Below, in pieces: positions 1 through 8,118 of a DNA stretch of 64,000 bases. Source of the DNA: Synechococcales cyanobacterium CNB (lineage in GTDB: Bacteria > Planctomycetota > Phycisphaerae > Phycisphaerales > UBA1924); assembly GCA_030263455.1 (NCBI GenBank), contig SZOZ01000012.1, positions 62,001-126,000 on the forward strand. The letters run 5' to 3'. The notes under the pieces are model-generated. The model saw only the letters and a program-made list of their open reading frames with translations, had not been told where the DNA came from and made no database searches. Each line of letters starts with the position of its first letter. The first letter of the stretch is position 1. The position numbers and the translations under genes were made by a program.

Positions 1-978
1 CAGGGTGCAGACGACGATGGTGTCGATGAACGGCTCGAGGCCCGAGACGACGCCCTCGCGGACCGGCTCGTTCGTCTTGGCGGCGGAGTGGGCGATGGGG
101 GCCGACCCCTGGCCCGACTCGGACGAGAACAACGCCCGCTTCATGCCCCACAGGAAGGCGTACCCGGCGGTGCCGCCGAGGAACGCGCCGCCGGCCTCGG
201 CGGGCGTGAAGGCCGAGACGACGATGAGTTTCAGCATGTTCGGGATGTCGCCGATGTGCACGACGAGGACGTACACCGCCGCCAGCAGGTACAGGATGCA
301 CATGAGCGGCACCAGCCGCCCGGCCACCGCGCCGATGCGCTTGATGCCCCCGATGATGACCATGCCGACGAGGATCGCGAGGATCACGCCGACCACGAAC
401 TTCGGCACGGCCGGGAAGTAGCTGTTGGTGATCTCGGCGACGTTCCAGGCCTGGAACATGTTGCCGCCGGTGATCGCCGAGATGATGAGCGTGACGCAGA
501 AGATGCCGCCGACGATCGCGCCCAGCGGCTTGAGCGCGGGGCTCCACTTCTCGAAGCCCTTCTGCGCCACCCACATCGGCCCGCCGTGCGGGTTCTCGGG
601 GTCGTCGGTGTTGCGGTAGAGCATGGCGAGCGTGACCTCGGTCATCTTCAACGCCATGCCGAAGATGCCCACCATCCACATCCAGAAGACCGCGCCTGGC
701 CCGCCCAGCGCGATGGCCAGCGCGACGCCGCCGATGTTGCCCAGCCCCACCGTCGCCGAGAGCGCGGTCGAGAGCGCCTGGAAGTGGTTGATCGCGCCCG
801 GGTCGGCCTTGTTGTCGTACTTGCCGCGGATCACCTGCACGCCGTGCGTCAGCGCGCGGTACTGCCCGAAGCCGGACCAGATTGTGAACAGCACGCCCGT
901 GGCGAGCACGATGTACAGGACGTAGTCGTGCCAGAGCACGCCGTTGATCACGTCGATGAAGTCGGTCAGGGCTTGCAT
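1..978 (-). CDS. Alanine/glycine:cation symporter (AGCS family), 3' end outside window
   Basis: This is an inner-membrane sodium- or proton-coupled symporter for small neutral amino acids. The visible 326 residues start MQALTDFIDVINGVLWHDYV and contain repeated hydrophobic segments. They carry AGCS hallmarks: a GQYRALTHGVQVIRGKYD stretch, then the NHFQALSTALSATVGLGNIGGVA signature, then GGPGAVFWMWMVGIFGM. The segment SSESGQGSAPIAHSAAKT near the cut end is also typical of the family. Full members have about 450-550 residues, so roughly the last third lies beyond position 1. The ATG at 978 has a GGAG about six bases upstream. No glycine-riboswitch-like structure was seen upstream. The family is clear; the substrate is inferred. 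Confidence 0.93.
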   Translation of the reverse strand, partial: MQALTDFIDVINGVLWHDYVLYIVLATGVLFTIWSGFGQYRALTHGVQVIRGKYDNKADPGAINHFQALSTALSATVGLGNIGGVALAIALGGPGAVFWMWMVGIFGMALKMTEVTLAMLYRNTDDPENPHGGPMWVAQKGFEKWSPALKPLGAIVGGIFCVTLIISAITGGNMFQAWNVAEITNSYFPAVPKFVVGVILAILVGMVIIGGIKRIGAVAGRLVPLMCILYLLAAVYVLVVHIGDIPNMLKLIVVSAFTPAEAGGAFLGGTAGYAFLWGMKRALFSSESGQGSAPIAHSAAKTNEPVREGVVSGLEPFIDTIVVCTL

Positions 979-1106
979 GTCGGCTCCGTGCTGTGGGTCG
1001 CCGGCGCGATGCGGCCCTGGTCCGGCGGGCCGCGCGAGGGCGTCCGTGTCTGTCCCGGGCGCGACCCCCGCCGCCCCGGGCGAGCGGGGAGTATCGTCGA
1101 TCCTGC

Positions 1107-1817
1107 ATGTGGTGTCCAGAGGCCCTGGTCGAGGCCTGCACAGCCGCCCTCCGGGCCGAGGCCCGTCGTCTCGACGCCGAGCAGGCCGTCCACGGCCTCG
1201 ACGCCCTCGACGAGACCGCCTTCCACCCCATCCTCGCCGCCGGCCTCGCGGACGCCGGCTTCGAGGCGCTCCGCGAGCAGCCCTACCCCGGCGAGCCGGC
1301 CCGCCTCGCACGGCACGCCGAGCGGAAGCGGTGCGACCTGGTCGTGCTCGAACGCCCGGGGCTGCGCCTCATGGACGAGACGGTCGAGCTGCGGGAGCGC
1401 GACCGGGCCGCGGGCACCCTCTTCGAGGCGTCCGCCGCGGTTGAGCGCATGCCCCAGGGCGCCGTCCCCCCCTCCGACGCGGCGTGGCTCGAAGTGAAGG
1501 CCGTCGGACAGTTCACCTACGTCGAGGGGTTCGCCGGGCCGAACCGGCGTTACGCCGCCGAGCTGGTCGGCGGTCCGCTCGCCGACGCCCGCAAGCTCGC
1601 CGCCGAACGCGCCATCCGGCTCGCGGGCGTGCTCATCATTCTCTTCACCGCCGACGCTGCGACGGCCGAGCACGACCTGCACGCCCTCGCGCACAAGGCC
1701 CTCGACCGCGACCTGCCCGTCGGCGCGCCGATCCTCGACGGCTTCGGCCTGACCGACCGCATCGGCAACGCGCGGTGCACCGTCGCGCTCCTGCCCGTGC
1801 GACCCGGGCCGGACTGA
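1107..1817 (+). CDS. Hypothetical protein with a PD-(D/E)XK-like pattern
   Basis: I do not recognise a named family. The 236-residue protein starts MWCPEALVEACTAALRAEAR at the first ATG downstream of a non-coding-looking leader; the open frame extends further upstream but reads as low-complexity Arg/Pro. It is soluble, with no signal peptide or membrane segment. The middle contains ERKRCDLVVLE and later AAWLEVKAVGQFTY. The spacing of Asp, then Glu-x-Lys on predicted beta strands, resembles the PD-(D/E)XK nuclease core. The C-terminal half, with a run like RLAGVLIILFTADAATAEHD, looks like a Rossmann-type strand and helix. The nuclease idea is inference from one motif and could be coincidence. 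It stands alone between the divergent symporter and the convergent lpxB. Confidence 0.6.
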   Translation: MWCPEALVEACTAALRAEARRLDAEQAVHGLDALDETAFHPILAAGLADAGFEALREQPYPGEPARLARHAERKRCDLVVLERPGLRLMDETVELRERDRAAGTLFEASAAVERMPQGAVPPSDAAWLEVKAVGQFTYVEGFAGPNRRYAAELVGGPLADARKLAAERAIRLAGVLIILFTADAATAEHDLHALAHKALDRDLPVGAPILDGFGLTDRIGNARCTVALLPVRPGPD

Positions 1818-1842
1818 TCGCGCGACGCGGGGTTCATCCGAC

Positions 1843-1906
1843 GATCCCCGGGGATCAGCGATGGATCCCCGGGGTCCAGCGACGGATCCCCGGGGCGCAG
1901 CGGCCG
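1843..1906. repeat. Three-copy tandem repeat of about 21 bp
   Basis: Three units begin GATCCCCGGGG at 1843, 1864 and 1885, spaced exactly 21 bp. Each continues with a variant of TCCAGCGACG. The block lies between the ends of two convergent genes. The CCCCGGGG core is self-complementary, so each unit could form a small hairpin on either strand. It may help transcription termination or may be a neutral microsatellite. Confidence 0.8.
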
Positions 1907-1937
1907 GAACGCAGGGACCGAAGGCAGAACCCGCGGG

Positions 1938-3173
1938 TCAGACCGTCTCGGCCGCGACGCTCACCAGCCCGAGCGACTGCTCGACGGCGTCGGCCGCGCT
2001 GCGGGCCGCGTGCCGGCCCGCGAACTTCTCCGCGATCCGCGCCATCTCCGCCCGCTGCCGGGCCGCGAGCGACGGGTCCGCGAGCAGCCGCAGGGCGTGC
2101 TCGGCGATCGGCTCCGGGCCGCCGAAGTGCGGCACCAGCTCCGGCACGATCTCCCGCCCCGCGATCAGGTTGGGGAGCGTGAAGAACTCGGTCGAGAGCA
2201 CCCACCGCGCCAGCAGCACGTACACCAGCGGGTTCGAGCGGTAGACGATGACCATCGGCCGCTGCTGGCGGGCGATCTGGAGCGTGACCGTGCCGCTCAC
2301 GACCAGCGCCAGCTCGCACCAGTGGATGACCGCGTCGGCCCGCCCCGCCACCACGCTGAGCGACCCGGGCCAGCCGCCGTGGCCCGCCGCGATCGCCCGC
2401 AGCCGCTGCTCGACGGCCGGCGTCGTCGCCGCGACCACGCCGACCGCCCCCTCGTGCGCCCGGCCGATCGCCCGGAACGCCTCCAGCAGCAGCGGGAAGT
2501 TCTTCGTGATCTCGGCGGGCCGCGAGCCGGGCATCAGGGCGATGCGGGGCGATCCTTCGGGCAGTCCCGCCGCGGCCTCGTCGAGCGCGGCCCGGTCCAG
2601 CGGCCGGTCGAAGAGCGGGTGCCCGATGAACCGCGCCGGGATCCCCCGCTCGCCGAACCACGCCTGCTCGAAGGGGAGCAGGCAGAGCAGCAGATCGGTC
2701 AGCCGGCGCAGCTTGTGGATGCGCCACCCCCCCCACGCCCAGACCTGCGGCGCGACCAGGTGCACGATGCGCAGCCCCATCGACCGCGCGATCCGGCAGA
2801 TCGGGAAGTTCGCCGCGGGCGAGTCCACCGGCACGAGCAGCCGCACCTCCGGGTGCCTCTCGAGCCACGCCCGCACCCGCCGGTTGATCCGCTGGTGCTC
2901 GCGCACCTTCGCCAGCCCCGGCACGCCCATCACCGCGTCCTCGCCCGTGCGCTCGACGAGCGTCGCCCCCGCGGCCGCCATCTTCGGCCCGCCCCAGGCG
3001 TAGATCGGGAGCGTCGGGTGCCGCGAGCGGAGCTCGCGCACGACCGCCGCGGCGTGATCGTCCCCGCTCGGCTCGAAGGCCGTGAAGAGCACCCCCGACA
3101 CCTCGGGCGCGACGGCGGGCAGGCTCTCGGCGCGACGGCTCAAGGACGGACTCAAGCGACCGGCGGGCGGCAA
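1938..3173 (-). CDS. lpxB: Lipid-A-disaccharide synthase
   Basis: LpxB joins UDP-2,3-diacylglucosamine and lipid X to make the lipid A disaccharide on the inner face of the inner membrane. The sequence shows the family landmarks in order: a variant N-terminal signature FEPSGDDHAA (usually GExSGD), VAPQVWAWGGWRIHKL, FIGHPLFD, LMPGSRPAEI and VSGTVTLQIARQQRPMVIVYR. The frame of 411 residues starts at a TTG at 3173. A GTG at 3101 would give MSGVLFTAFEPSGDD and match the usual LpxB N-terminus better; neither has a clear ribosome-binding site, so the start is uncertain. It lies 21 bp downstream of the response-regulator gene on the same strand, so co-transcription is possible. Its presence implies an outer membrane with lipid A. 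Confidence 0.93.
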   Translation of the reverse strand: MPPAGRLSPSLSRRAESLPAVAPEVSGVLFTAFEPSGDDHAAAVVRELRSRHPTLPIYAWGGPKMAAAGATLVERTGEDAVMGVPGLAKVREHQRINRRVRAWLERHPEVRLLVPVDSPAANFPICRIARSMGLRIVHLVAPQVWAWGGWRIHKLRRLTDLLLCLLPFEQAWFGERGIPARFIGHPLFDRPLDRAALDEAAAGLPEGSPRIALMPGSRPAEITKNFPLLLEAFRAIGRAHEGAVGVVAATTPAVEQRLRAIAAGHGGWPGSLSVVAGRADAVIHWCELALVVSGTVTLQIARQQRPMVIVYRSNPLVYVLLARWVLSTEFFTLPNLIAGREIVPELVPHFGGPEPIAEHALRLLADPSLAARQRAEMARIAEKFAGRHAARSAADAVEQSLGLVSVAAETV

Positions 3174-3194
3174 GTCAACGCCGGCGCGTCGCCG

Positions 3195-3824
3195 TCAGAA
3201 CCCCGCGGCCCGGAGCCACTCCGAAGGCTGGCGGCCCAGCGCAATGGCCACGGCGACCAGCGATTCGAGGCTCGGCAGGTGCGCGCCGCGCTCGATCGAG
3301 CTCAGCTGGCTCACGCTCACGCCGGACTCGTCGGAGAGCTCCTTGAGCGTCCAGCCGCGCTCCGTCCGCGCCAGCCGGATGTGCCGCCCGAGCTCCTGGC
3401 GCAGCCGGTCCTGCGGCCGCTCGCCGAGATGGAACGCCGCCGCCGCCTGCGCGAGCGTCCGGCGCAGCTCCTCCACCGAGAACGGCTTGGCGAGATAGTC
3501 GAAGACGTCCTGCCGGAACGTCTGCCGCATGCTGTCCAGCGACGGGTAGCCCGTGACCACGATCACGCACAGCCGCGACCACCGCCGGCGGATCTCGGCC
3601 AGCACCTCCTCGCCGCTGTGCGGCCCCATCTTGATGTCCAGCAGGACCACGTCCGGCAACGCCCGCTCGCACTCGGCGTAGAACGCCGCCGGCGTCGCCA
3701 CCGCCCGCACCTCGTGCCCCTCCTCCTCGAGCACGCGGCGGACGTACTCGCGGAAGTCGTCGTCGTCGTCGAGCGCGACGATCGACAGCCGGTGCGGCAC
3801 GGGTTCGCTTTCAGCGGGCGTCAC
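3195..3824 (-). CDS. Response regulator with receiver domain and XRE-type HTH output
   Basis: This is a cytoplasmic two-component regulator of 209 residues. The receiver domain covers about residues 12-130, with an acidic cluster DDDDDF near 19-24, the likely phosphoacceptor D63 in LLDIKM, a VVTGYPS strand and LAKPF. The C-terminal part (about 142-205) reads as a Cro/CI-type helix-turn-helix: RLARTERGWTLKELSDESG, then VSVSQLSSIERGAHLPSLES. An XRE output domain is unusual; most regulators use OmpR, NarL or Fis-type domains. The GTG start overlaps the kinase stop codon (GTGA), so translation is probably coupled to the kinase, its obvious partner. Target genes are not known from the sequence. 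Confidence 0.88.
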   Translation of the reverse strand: MTPAESEPVPHRLSIVALDDDDDFREYVRRVLEEEGHEVRAVATPAAFYAECERALPDVVLLDIKMGPHSGEEVLAEIRRRWSRLCVIVVTGYPSLDSMRQTFRQDVFDYLAKPFSVEELRRTLAQAAAAFHLGERPQDRLRQELGRHIRLARTERGWTLKELSDESGVSVSQLSSIERGAHLPSLESLVAVAIALGRQPSEWLRAAGF

Positions 3825-5341
3825 GGAACGTTCTTCGCCTCCTCGCTTCTGCCGGCCGTGTCCGCCGCGGGCGCGGGGAGCACGACCTCGAACACCGCCC
3901 CGGACCTGCCGGGACGGTTGCGGGCCAGCATAACGCCGCCGTGCTCCCGCACGATGCCCTCGGCCACCGCCAGCCCCAGCCCGGTGCCGCGGGCGTCCAG
4001 CGTCGTGCTCACGAACGGCTCGAACATCCGCGAGAGGACCGCCGGCTCGATGCCTGGGCCGTTGTCCGTCACGGTGAGGGCGATCCAGTCGCCCCCGTCC
4101 CGGCGGGACAATGTTGCTTCGACTTCGACCGCGGGACGGCCGTTGGACTGCGACCGGCCCGCCCCGCGCCGGGCGGCATCGACCGCGTTCCGCACGAGGT
4201 TCACCAGCACCTGCACGAGCCGATCGCCGTCGCAGTCGAGTTCCATCGCATCGGGCACGCGATCCACCATCTCGACGTCCGCCGAGCCTCGGTCGAGTCG
4301 GACGAGCGTCAAGGCCTCCTCGACGAGCGGCCGCAGGCGAACACGCGCGGTCTCCGGCGGTCGGGCGCGCGCGAAGTCCAGCAGGCTCTCGCTCAGGCGT
4401 TCGAGCCGCCGCACCACCCGGAGCATGAGCTCCGCCTCAGCGGCGTCGACGCGGTGCGTCGGCTCGGCGGCCAGCTTCTCCACGAGTCCCTTGAGCACCG
4501 CCAGCGGCGTGTTCAGCTCGTGCGCGATGCCCGCCGACATCATCCCCAGGCTCGCCAGCCGGTCCGCGTCCGCGAGGTTCCGGCGGGCCGTTTCCAGCAG
4601 GTGGTTCTTGCGCCGCAGATCGGTCGCGACTTCCTCCAGCCGAGAGAGCGCATCGGCGAGCGCGGCCTCGTGCCGGCGCAGCGACACGATCGACCGGTTC
4701 CGCGACCGCATGATGTCCCCGAGTTCGTCGGCCGGGATCGCGGATTCGGGGATGATCTCCTCCGAGGCACGCCCGGCCTGCACGGCCTCGTCCGCGGCGA
4801 GAATGCGGCGGATCGGCGAGTAGACCTGCCGCGGCAGCACGAAGACCTCGAACGCCGCCGCGATCAGCCCGTAGAACGACAGCAGCGCGAGCGCGACCAG
4901 GCCGTACAGCCTGAGCACGGCCGACCGCGCCGCCTCGATCCGCGCCCGCGCGGTGACGAACACGCCCTCGCCCTCCTCCCACGCGACGAAGAGCGCCGCG
5001 ACCTGGCTCTCGTCGTCCGCCGGCGCTCCGGTCGGGGTCCACGGTCTCGACCGCGCGAGCGCGGCGAGGCCCGGGTCAAGCCCGAGTTCCTCCGCGCTGC
5101 CGGCACGCATTTCAAGACCGCGCTCGCGGGCCGACGCGCTCGACGCAAGCGCGGCCAGGTCCGCCGACGAACCGCCCGCCCGCGCCTCGGCCGCGACGAG
5201 GCGCAACGCGAGCGCGGCGTGATCGGCCTCGGCCTCGCGGACGACCTTCGCGAGCGCGGGCCGCAACGCGAGCAGCAGCATCGCCGTCAGGGCGAGCGAG
5301 AAGCACGTGTGCAGCACGATCAACTTCCGCCGCACGCCCAT
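3821..5341 (-). CDS. Membrane sensor histidine kinase
   Basis: This 506-residue kinase has an N-terminal membrane segment (about 8-28), a roughly 115-residue probably periplasmic sensor region without a recognisable domain, a second membrane segment (about 146-168), a HAMP-like linker, and a HisKA domain with H274 in HELNTPL. The HATPase domain follows with N box NLVRNAVDAA, G1 DNGPGIEP and G2 GTGLGLAV. The ATG at 5341 was chosen because it directly precedes the first membrane helix; the open frame runs another 450 codons upstream, but that part is antisense to the methyltransferase gene. It overlaps the response-regulator gene by 4 bp. The sensed signal cannot be read from the sequence. Confidence 0.93.
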   Translation of the reverse strand: MGVRRKLIVLHTCFSLALTAMLLLALRPALAKVVREAEADHAALALRLVAAEARAGGSSADLAALASSASARERGLEMRAGSAEELGLDPGLAALARSRPWTPTGAPADDESQVAALFVAWEEGEGVFVTARARIEAARSAVLRLYGLVALALLSFYGLIAAAFEVFVLPRQVYSPIRRILAADEAVQAGRASEEIIPESAIPADELGDIMRSRNRSIVSLRRHEAALADALSRLEEVATDLRRKNHLLETARRNLADADRLASLGMMSAGIAHELNTPLAVLKGLVEKLAAEPTHRVDAAEAELMLRVVRRLERLSESLLDFARARPPETARVRLRPLVEEALTLVRLDRGSADVEMVDRVPDAMELDCDGDRLVQVLVNLVRNAVDAARRGAGRSQSNGRPAVEVEATLSRRDGGDWIALTVTDNGPGIEPAVLSRMFEPFVSTTLDARGTGLGLAVAEGIVREHGGVMLARNRPGRSGAVFEVVLPAPAADTAGRSEEAKNVP

Positions 5342-5419
5342 GCCGAAGAGCAGCCGGCGACGGCGCTTGTCGCTCCGCGTGCCGGCTTCCCCCCCACCAC
5401 CCTCACCTAGACTCGCCCC

Positions 5420-6814
5420 GTGATCGGCCACGGTGGATCGTTCGAGACGCGCTCGCCCGGGGCAAGCGCCCAGGCGGCGGACGCCAGGGACGCGGCCACG
5501 CGCCTGGTCGCCCACCACGCGCGCCGCTTCCCGAACCTCGAACCCGCCGAACTCCCCGAGTCGGGGCTTGATGCGCGCGATGCGGCCTTCGCGCACGCCA
5601 TCGCGGACGCCTGCGTGCGCCGCTGGCTCACGCTCCGCTATCTGCTGGAACGATGCCTGTCGCGCCCGTGGTGGAAGGTCGAGCCGAAGGTGCAGGCCGC
5701 GCTGCTCGTCGGTGCGGCCCAGCTGCTCCTGCTCGACCGCGTGCCCACGCACGCCGCCATCGACGAGACGGTCGAGTGGGCGAAGCGGCACGTGCGGCCG
5801 GGGGCTGGCGGGATGGTGAACGCCGTCCTGCGTGCGCTCGCGAAGTTGCGCGCGCCGGACGGGTCGGGCGAGCGGGCGCTGCGCGAGCGGGCGACGCTCG
5901 CCCGGGACGAGTTGCCGCTCTCCGACGGCCGTGCGCTCGCCTTGGCCGGGCCGGCGCTCCCCGACGACCCCGTCGCGCGCCTGGGCGTGGCGACAAGCCT
6001 GCCCGAATGGCACGTCCGCCGCTGGGTGAAGAGGCACGGCCATGACTGGTCGCGGTACCAGGCGTTGCACACGCTCGTGCCGCCGCCCACGGTGCTGAAC
6101 GTCGCCCACGCCGCGTCGCCGTTGCCGGCGGACACGCCGGTGGAGCCGCACGATGCGTCGGGTCACCTCGTGTGGACCGGTCCCCGCGCCGCGCTCGTTG
6201 CGCTGCTGCGGAGTCGCTCCGACGTCTGGGTGCAGGACGCCGGCTCCGCGCTCTCCGTCGGCGCGGCGGCGAACGAGCGACCTTCGCTTATCGCCGACGT
6301 CTGCGCCGGGCAGGGCACGAAGACCCGCCAACTGGCCGCGTTGTTCCCGAGCGCCCGGATCGTGGCGACGGACGTGGACGACTCGCGGCGCGCCGTGCTG
6401 GCCGAGACCTTCGCCCGGCATCCCGGCGTGGAGGTCATCGACCCTTCCCTCCTGCGGCAGCGTTGCGACGGGCGAACCGACCTCGTGCTCCTCGACGTGC
6501 CGTGCAGCAACAGCGGCGTCCTCGCCAGGCGGGCCGAGGCTCGCTACCGCCTCGGAGAACGCCAGCTCGAACGGCTGACGGGCACCCAGCGGCAGATCAT
6601 CGCTGACTCGATCCCGTTGCTCTCTCCGCGCGGTCGCATCCTTTACTCGACGTGCAGCCTCGAGCCGGAGGAGAACGAGGAGATGGTCGAGTGGGCGGGC
6701 AGGTGGCACCGATTCTCACCCGCACGCGGCGGCCTGGCCGCGCCGACCGGCCTGCCGGGAGAATCTCACAACTCGTACCGCGACGGCTCGTTCGCTTCGC
6801 TTCTGGCACGATGA
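5420..6814 (+). CDS. RsmB/NOL1-type RNA m5C methyltransferase
   Basis: This is a cytoplasmic SAM-dependent enzyme that methylates cytosine C5 in RNA, probably 16S rRNA. The first ~150 residues resemble the NusB-like RNA-binding domain of RsmB (DAATRLVAHHARRFPN, then LDRVPTHAAIDETVEWAKRH and GMVNAVLRALAK). The catalytic domain shows motif I VCAGQGTKTRQLAALFP, an ATDVDD acidic loop, motif IV DVPCSNSGVLARR with the catalytic-pair Cys, and motif VI YSTCSLEPEENEEMV with the second Cys. At 464 residues it is close to RsmB length. The GTG start at 5420 lies only about 80 bp from the divergent kinase start. RsmB is the best guess, but another family member such as RsmF is possible. Confidence 0.88.
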   Translation: MIGHGGSFETRSPGASAQAADARDAATRLVAHHARRFPNLEPAELPESGLDARDAAFAHAIADACVRRWLTLRYLLERCLSRPWWKVEPKVQAALLVGAAQLLLLDRVPTHAAIDETVEWAKRHVRPGAGGMVNAVLRALAKLRAPDGSGERALRERATLARDELPLSDGRALALAGPALPDDPVARLGVATSLPEWHVRRWVKRHGHDWSRYQALHTLVPPPTVLNVAHAASPLPADTPVEPHDASGHLVWTGPRAALVALLRSRSDVWVQDAGSALSVGAAANERPSLIADVCAGQGTKTRQLAALFPSARIVATDVDDSRRAVLAETFARHPGVEVIDPSLLRQRCDGRTDLVLLDVPCSNSGVLARRAEARYRLGERQLERLTGTQRQIIADSIPLLSPRGRILYSTCSLEPEENEEMVEWAGRWHRFSPARGGLAAPTGLPGESHNSYRDGSFASLLAR

Positions 6815-6949
6815 CACGCCGAAAATGAGGGCGGGCCTCGGGCGTGGGGGCTACACTGTCCGCCACCCCTCCGGGGGCCTCGCGTGCGGCGACGGAACGC
6901 CGACCGAGTGCGCCGGGTCCGGTCCTTTCGCTCCGCCGAGGTGAGGCCG

Positions 6950-7411
6950 ATGAACTTGCTGGACATCCTCACCCCCGAGTGCATTCGCGCGCCGCTGCAC
7001 GCGGCCGACAAACGCGGGGTGATCGATGAACTGGTGGACCTGCTCGCGGTCGCGGGCAAGGTCGAGAACCCGGCCACGCTCAAGGAAGCTGTCTGGACCC
7101 GCGAGCAGACCCGCACGACGGGCATCGGGCACGGCTTGGCCATCCCACACGGCAAGTGCCCGGGCATGCCCGCGCTCGCCATGGCGCTCGGACGACCAGC
7201 CCAGCCGCTCGACTTCGAGGCCATCGACAATCAGCCCGTGCGCCTCGTCGTCCTCCTGGCCAGCCCCGCCGACCGGACGAGCGACCACATCCAGGCTCTC
7301 GCCCGCATCAGCCGCCTGATGACGATGGAAGACTTCCGCGAACGGATGTACAACGCGGCGAGCGCTCAGGAAATCTGGGAACTCCTCAGGGCAGCCGAAT
7401 CCCGGTCCTGA
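6950..7411 (+). CDS. PTS EIIA-type (PtsN/fructose) phosphotransfer protein
   Basis: This 153-residue cytoplasmic protein belongs to the PTS EIIA-2 family, which accepts phosphate from HPr or NPr on a histidine. The likely phosphorylated residue is H67 in GIGHGLAIPHGKC; H61 lies beside it. Flanking blocks fit the family: KRGVIDELVDLL, TLKEAVWTREQTRTTGIG, DNQPVRLVVLLASPAD and a C-terminal AQEIWELLRAAE. The ATG at 6950 has a strong GAGGTGAGG just upstream. No membrane EIIBC partner is nearby, so a regulatory PtsN-like role is more likely than sugar uptake. Its 3' end overlaps the convergent ExbB-like gene by 46 bp. Confidence 0.9.
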   Translation: MNLLDILTPECIRAPLHAADKRGVIDELVDLLAVAGKVENPATLKEAVWTREQTRTTGIGHGLAIPHGKCPGMPALAMALGRPAQPLDFEAIDNQPVRLVVLLASPADRTSDHIQALARISRLMTMEDFRERMYNAASAQEIWELLRAAESRS

Positions 7412-8058
7412 ACCCGAGCGTCACCCGCCGCGTCGGCGGCGCGGCATGCGACGATGACGCCGGCCAACGCCTCCAACCTCCCGAGCGCACGGTCCGCCTG
7501 GGACCGGAAGACCACGAACGGGAAGAGCGTCGCCAACGCCACAACCAGCCCGAACGCGGTCGTGTACAGCGCTTCCCCGATGCCTCCCGCCACCAGCGCG
7601 GGGTCCGTGACGACCTCCGCCCCGCCGAGCAGCCGGAAACTGCGGATGATGCCCGTCACCGTGCCGAGGATGCCGAGCATCGGTGCTGCGGTGATGATCG
7701 TCGAGAGCGGTACGGCGAACCGTTCGAGGGCGGGACGTATCGCCTCGATCTGCTCGGCGGCGAGCGCTTCCAGAGCCTCGCGCGACGCCTCGCCCGAACC
7801 AAGCAGCGATGCCGCGAGACGCCCGTAGACCGACGCGTCCGAGTCCGCGAGCGCAGTGGCCGCGGCAACGTCGCCCTTCCGCAGCCTTGACGTGATCTTC
7901 GCCAACCGCCGCACCCGACCCCGGCTGTGTGTGCTCATCCAGAAGGCGGCCCGCTCGAAGCACAGCGCGCCCGCCAGCAGGCTCAACGCCAGCAGCGGGT
8001 ACATGACCCACCCGCCGGTGCGGAAGATCTCGACCAGCAACTGCACCCAGCCCGGCAT
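7366..8058 (-). CDS. MotA/TolQ/ExbB-family proton channel protein
   Basis: This inner-membrane protein of 230 residues has three hydrophobic segments: near the N-terminus (GGWVMYPLLALSLLAGALCF), in the middle (LSTIITAAPMLGILGTVTGI) and later (LYTTAFGLVVALATLFPFVV). The arrangement and the motif APMLGILGTVTGIIRSF identify the ExbB/TolQ/MotA family. Members pair with ExbD/TolR or MotB to use the proton gradient for outer-membrane transport, envelope integrity or motility. No ExbD/TolR gene is adjacent, so the partner must be elsewhere. The coding end overlaps the PTS gene on the other strand. ExbB/TolQ is favoured over MotA because of the short length. Confidence 0.9.
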   Translation of the reverse strand: MPGWVQLLVEIFRTGGWVMYPLLALSLLAGALCFERAAFWMSTHSRGRVRRLAKITSRLRKGDVAAATALADSDASVYGRLAASLLGSGEASREALEALAAEQIEAIRPALERFAVPLSTIITAAPMLGILGTVTGIIRSFRLLGGAEVVTDPALVAGGIGEALYTTAFGLVVALATLFPFVVFRSQADRALGRLEALAGVIVACRAADAAGDARVQDRDSAALRSSQIS

Positions 8059-8118
8059 AGGCCCGGATCGTAGCGAGACGGAACGGGCGCCGGCGTTCGC
8101 CCTCTATACTCACGCCCC

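Noticed and set aside
979-1106. Possible glycine riboswitch upstream of the AGCS symporter
   Set aside because: None of the conserved riboswitch blocks is present in the short leader.
1843-1906. CRISPR array
   Set aside because: Units follow head to tail with no variable spacers and only three copies.
2010-4823. 937-codon plus-strand frame
   Set aside because: Antisense to lpxB and the kinase/regulator genes; composition (Arg, Pro, His) is that of a high-GC shadow frame.
3821-6709. 962-codon open frame that would extend the histidine kinase
   Set aside because: The part upstream of 5341 is antisense to the methyltransferase gene, has Arg/Pro-rich shadow composition, and the first membrane helix begins at the ATG at 5341.
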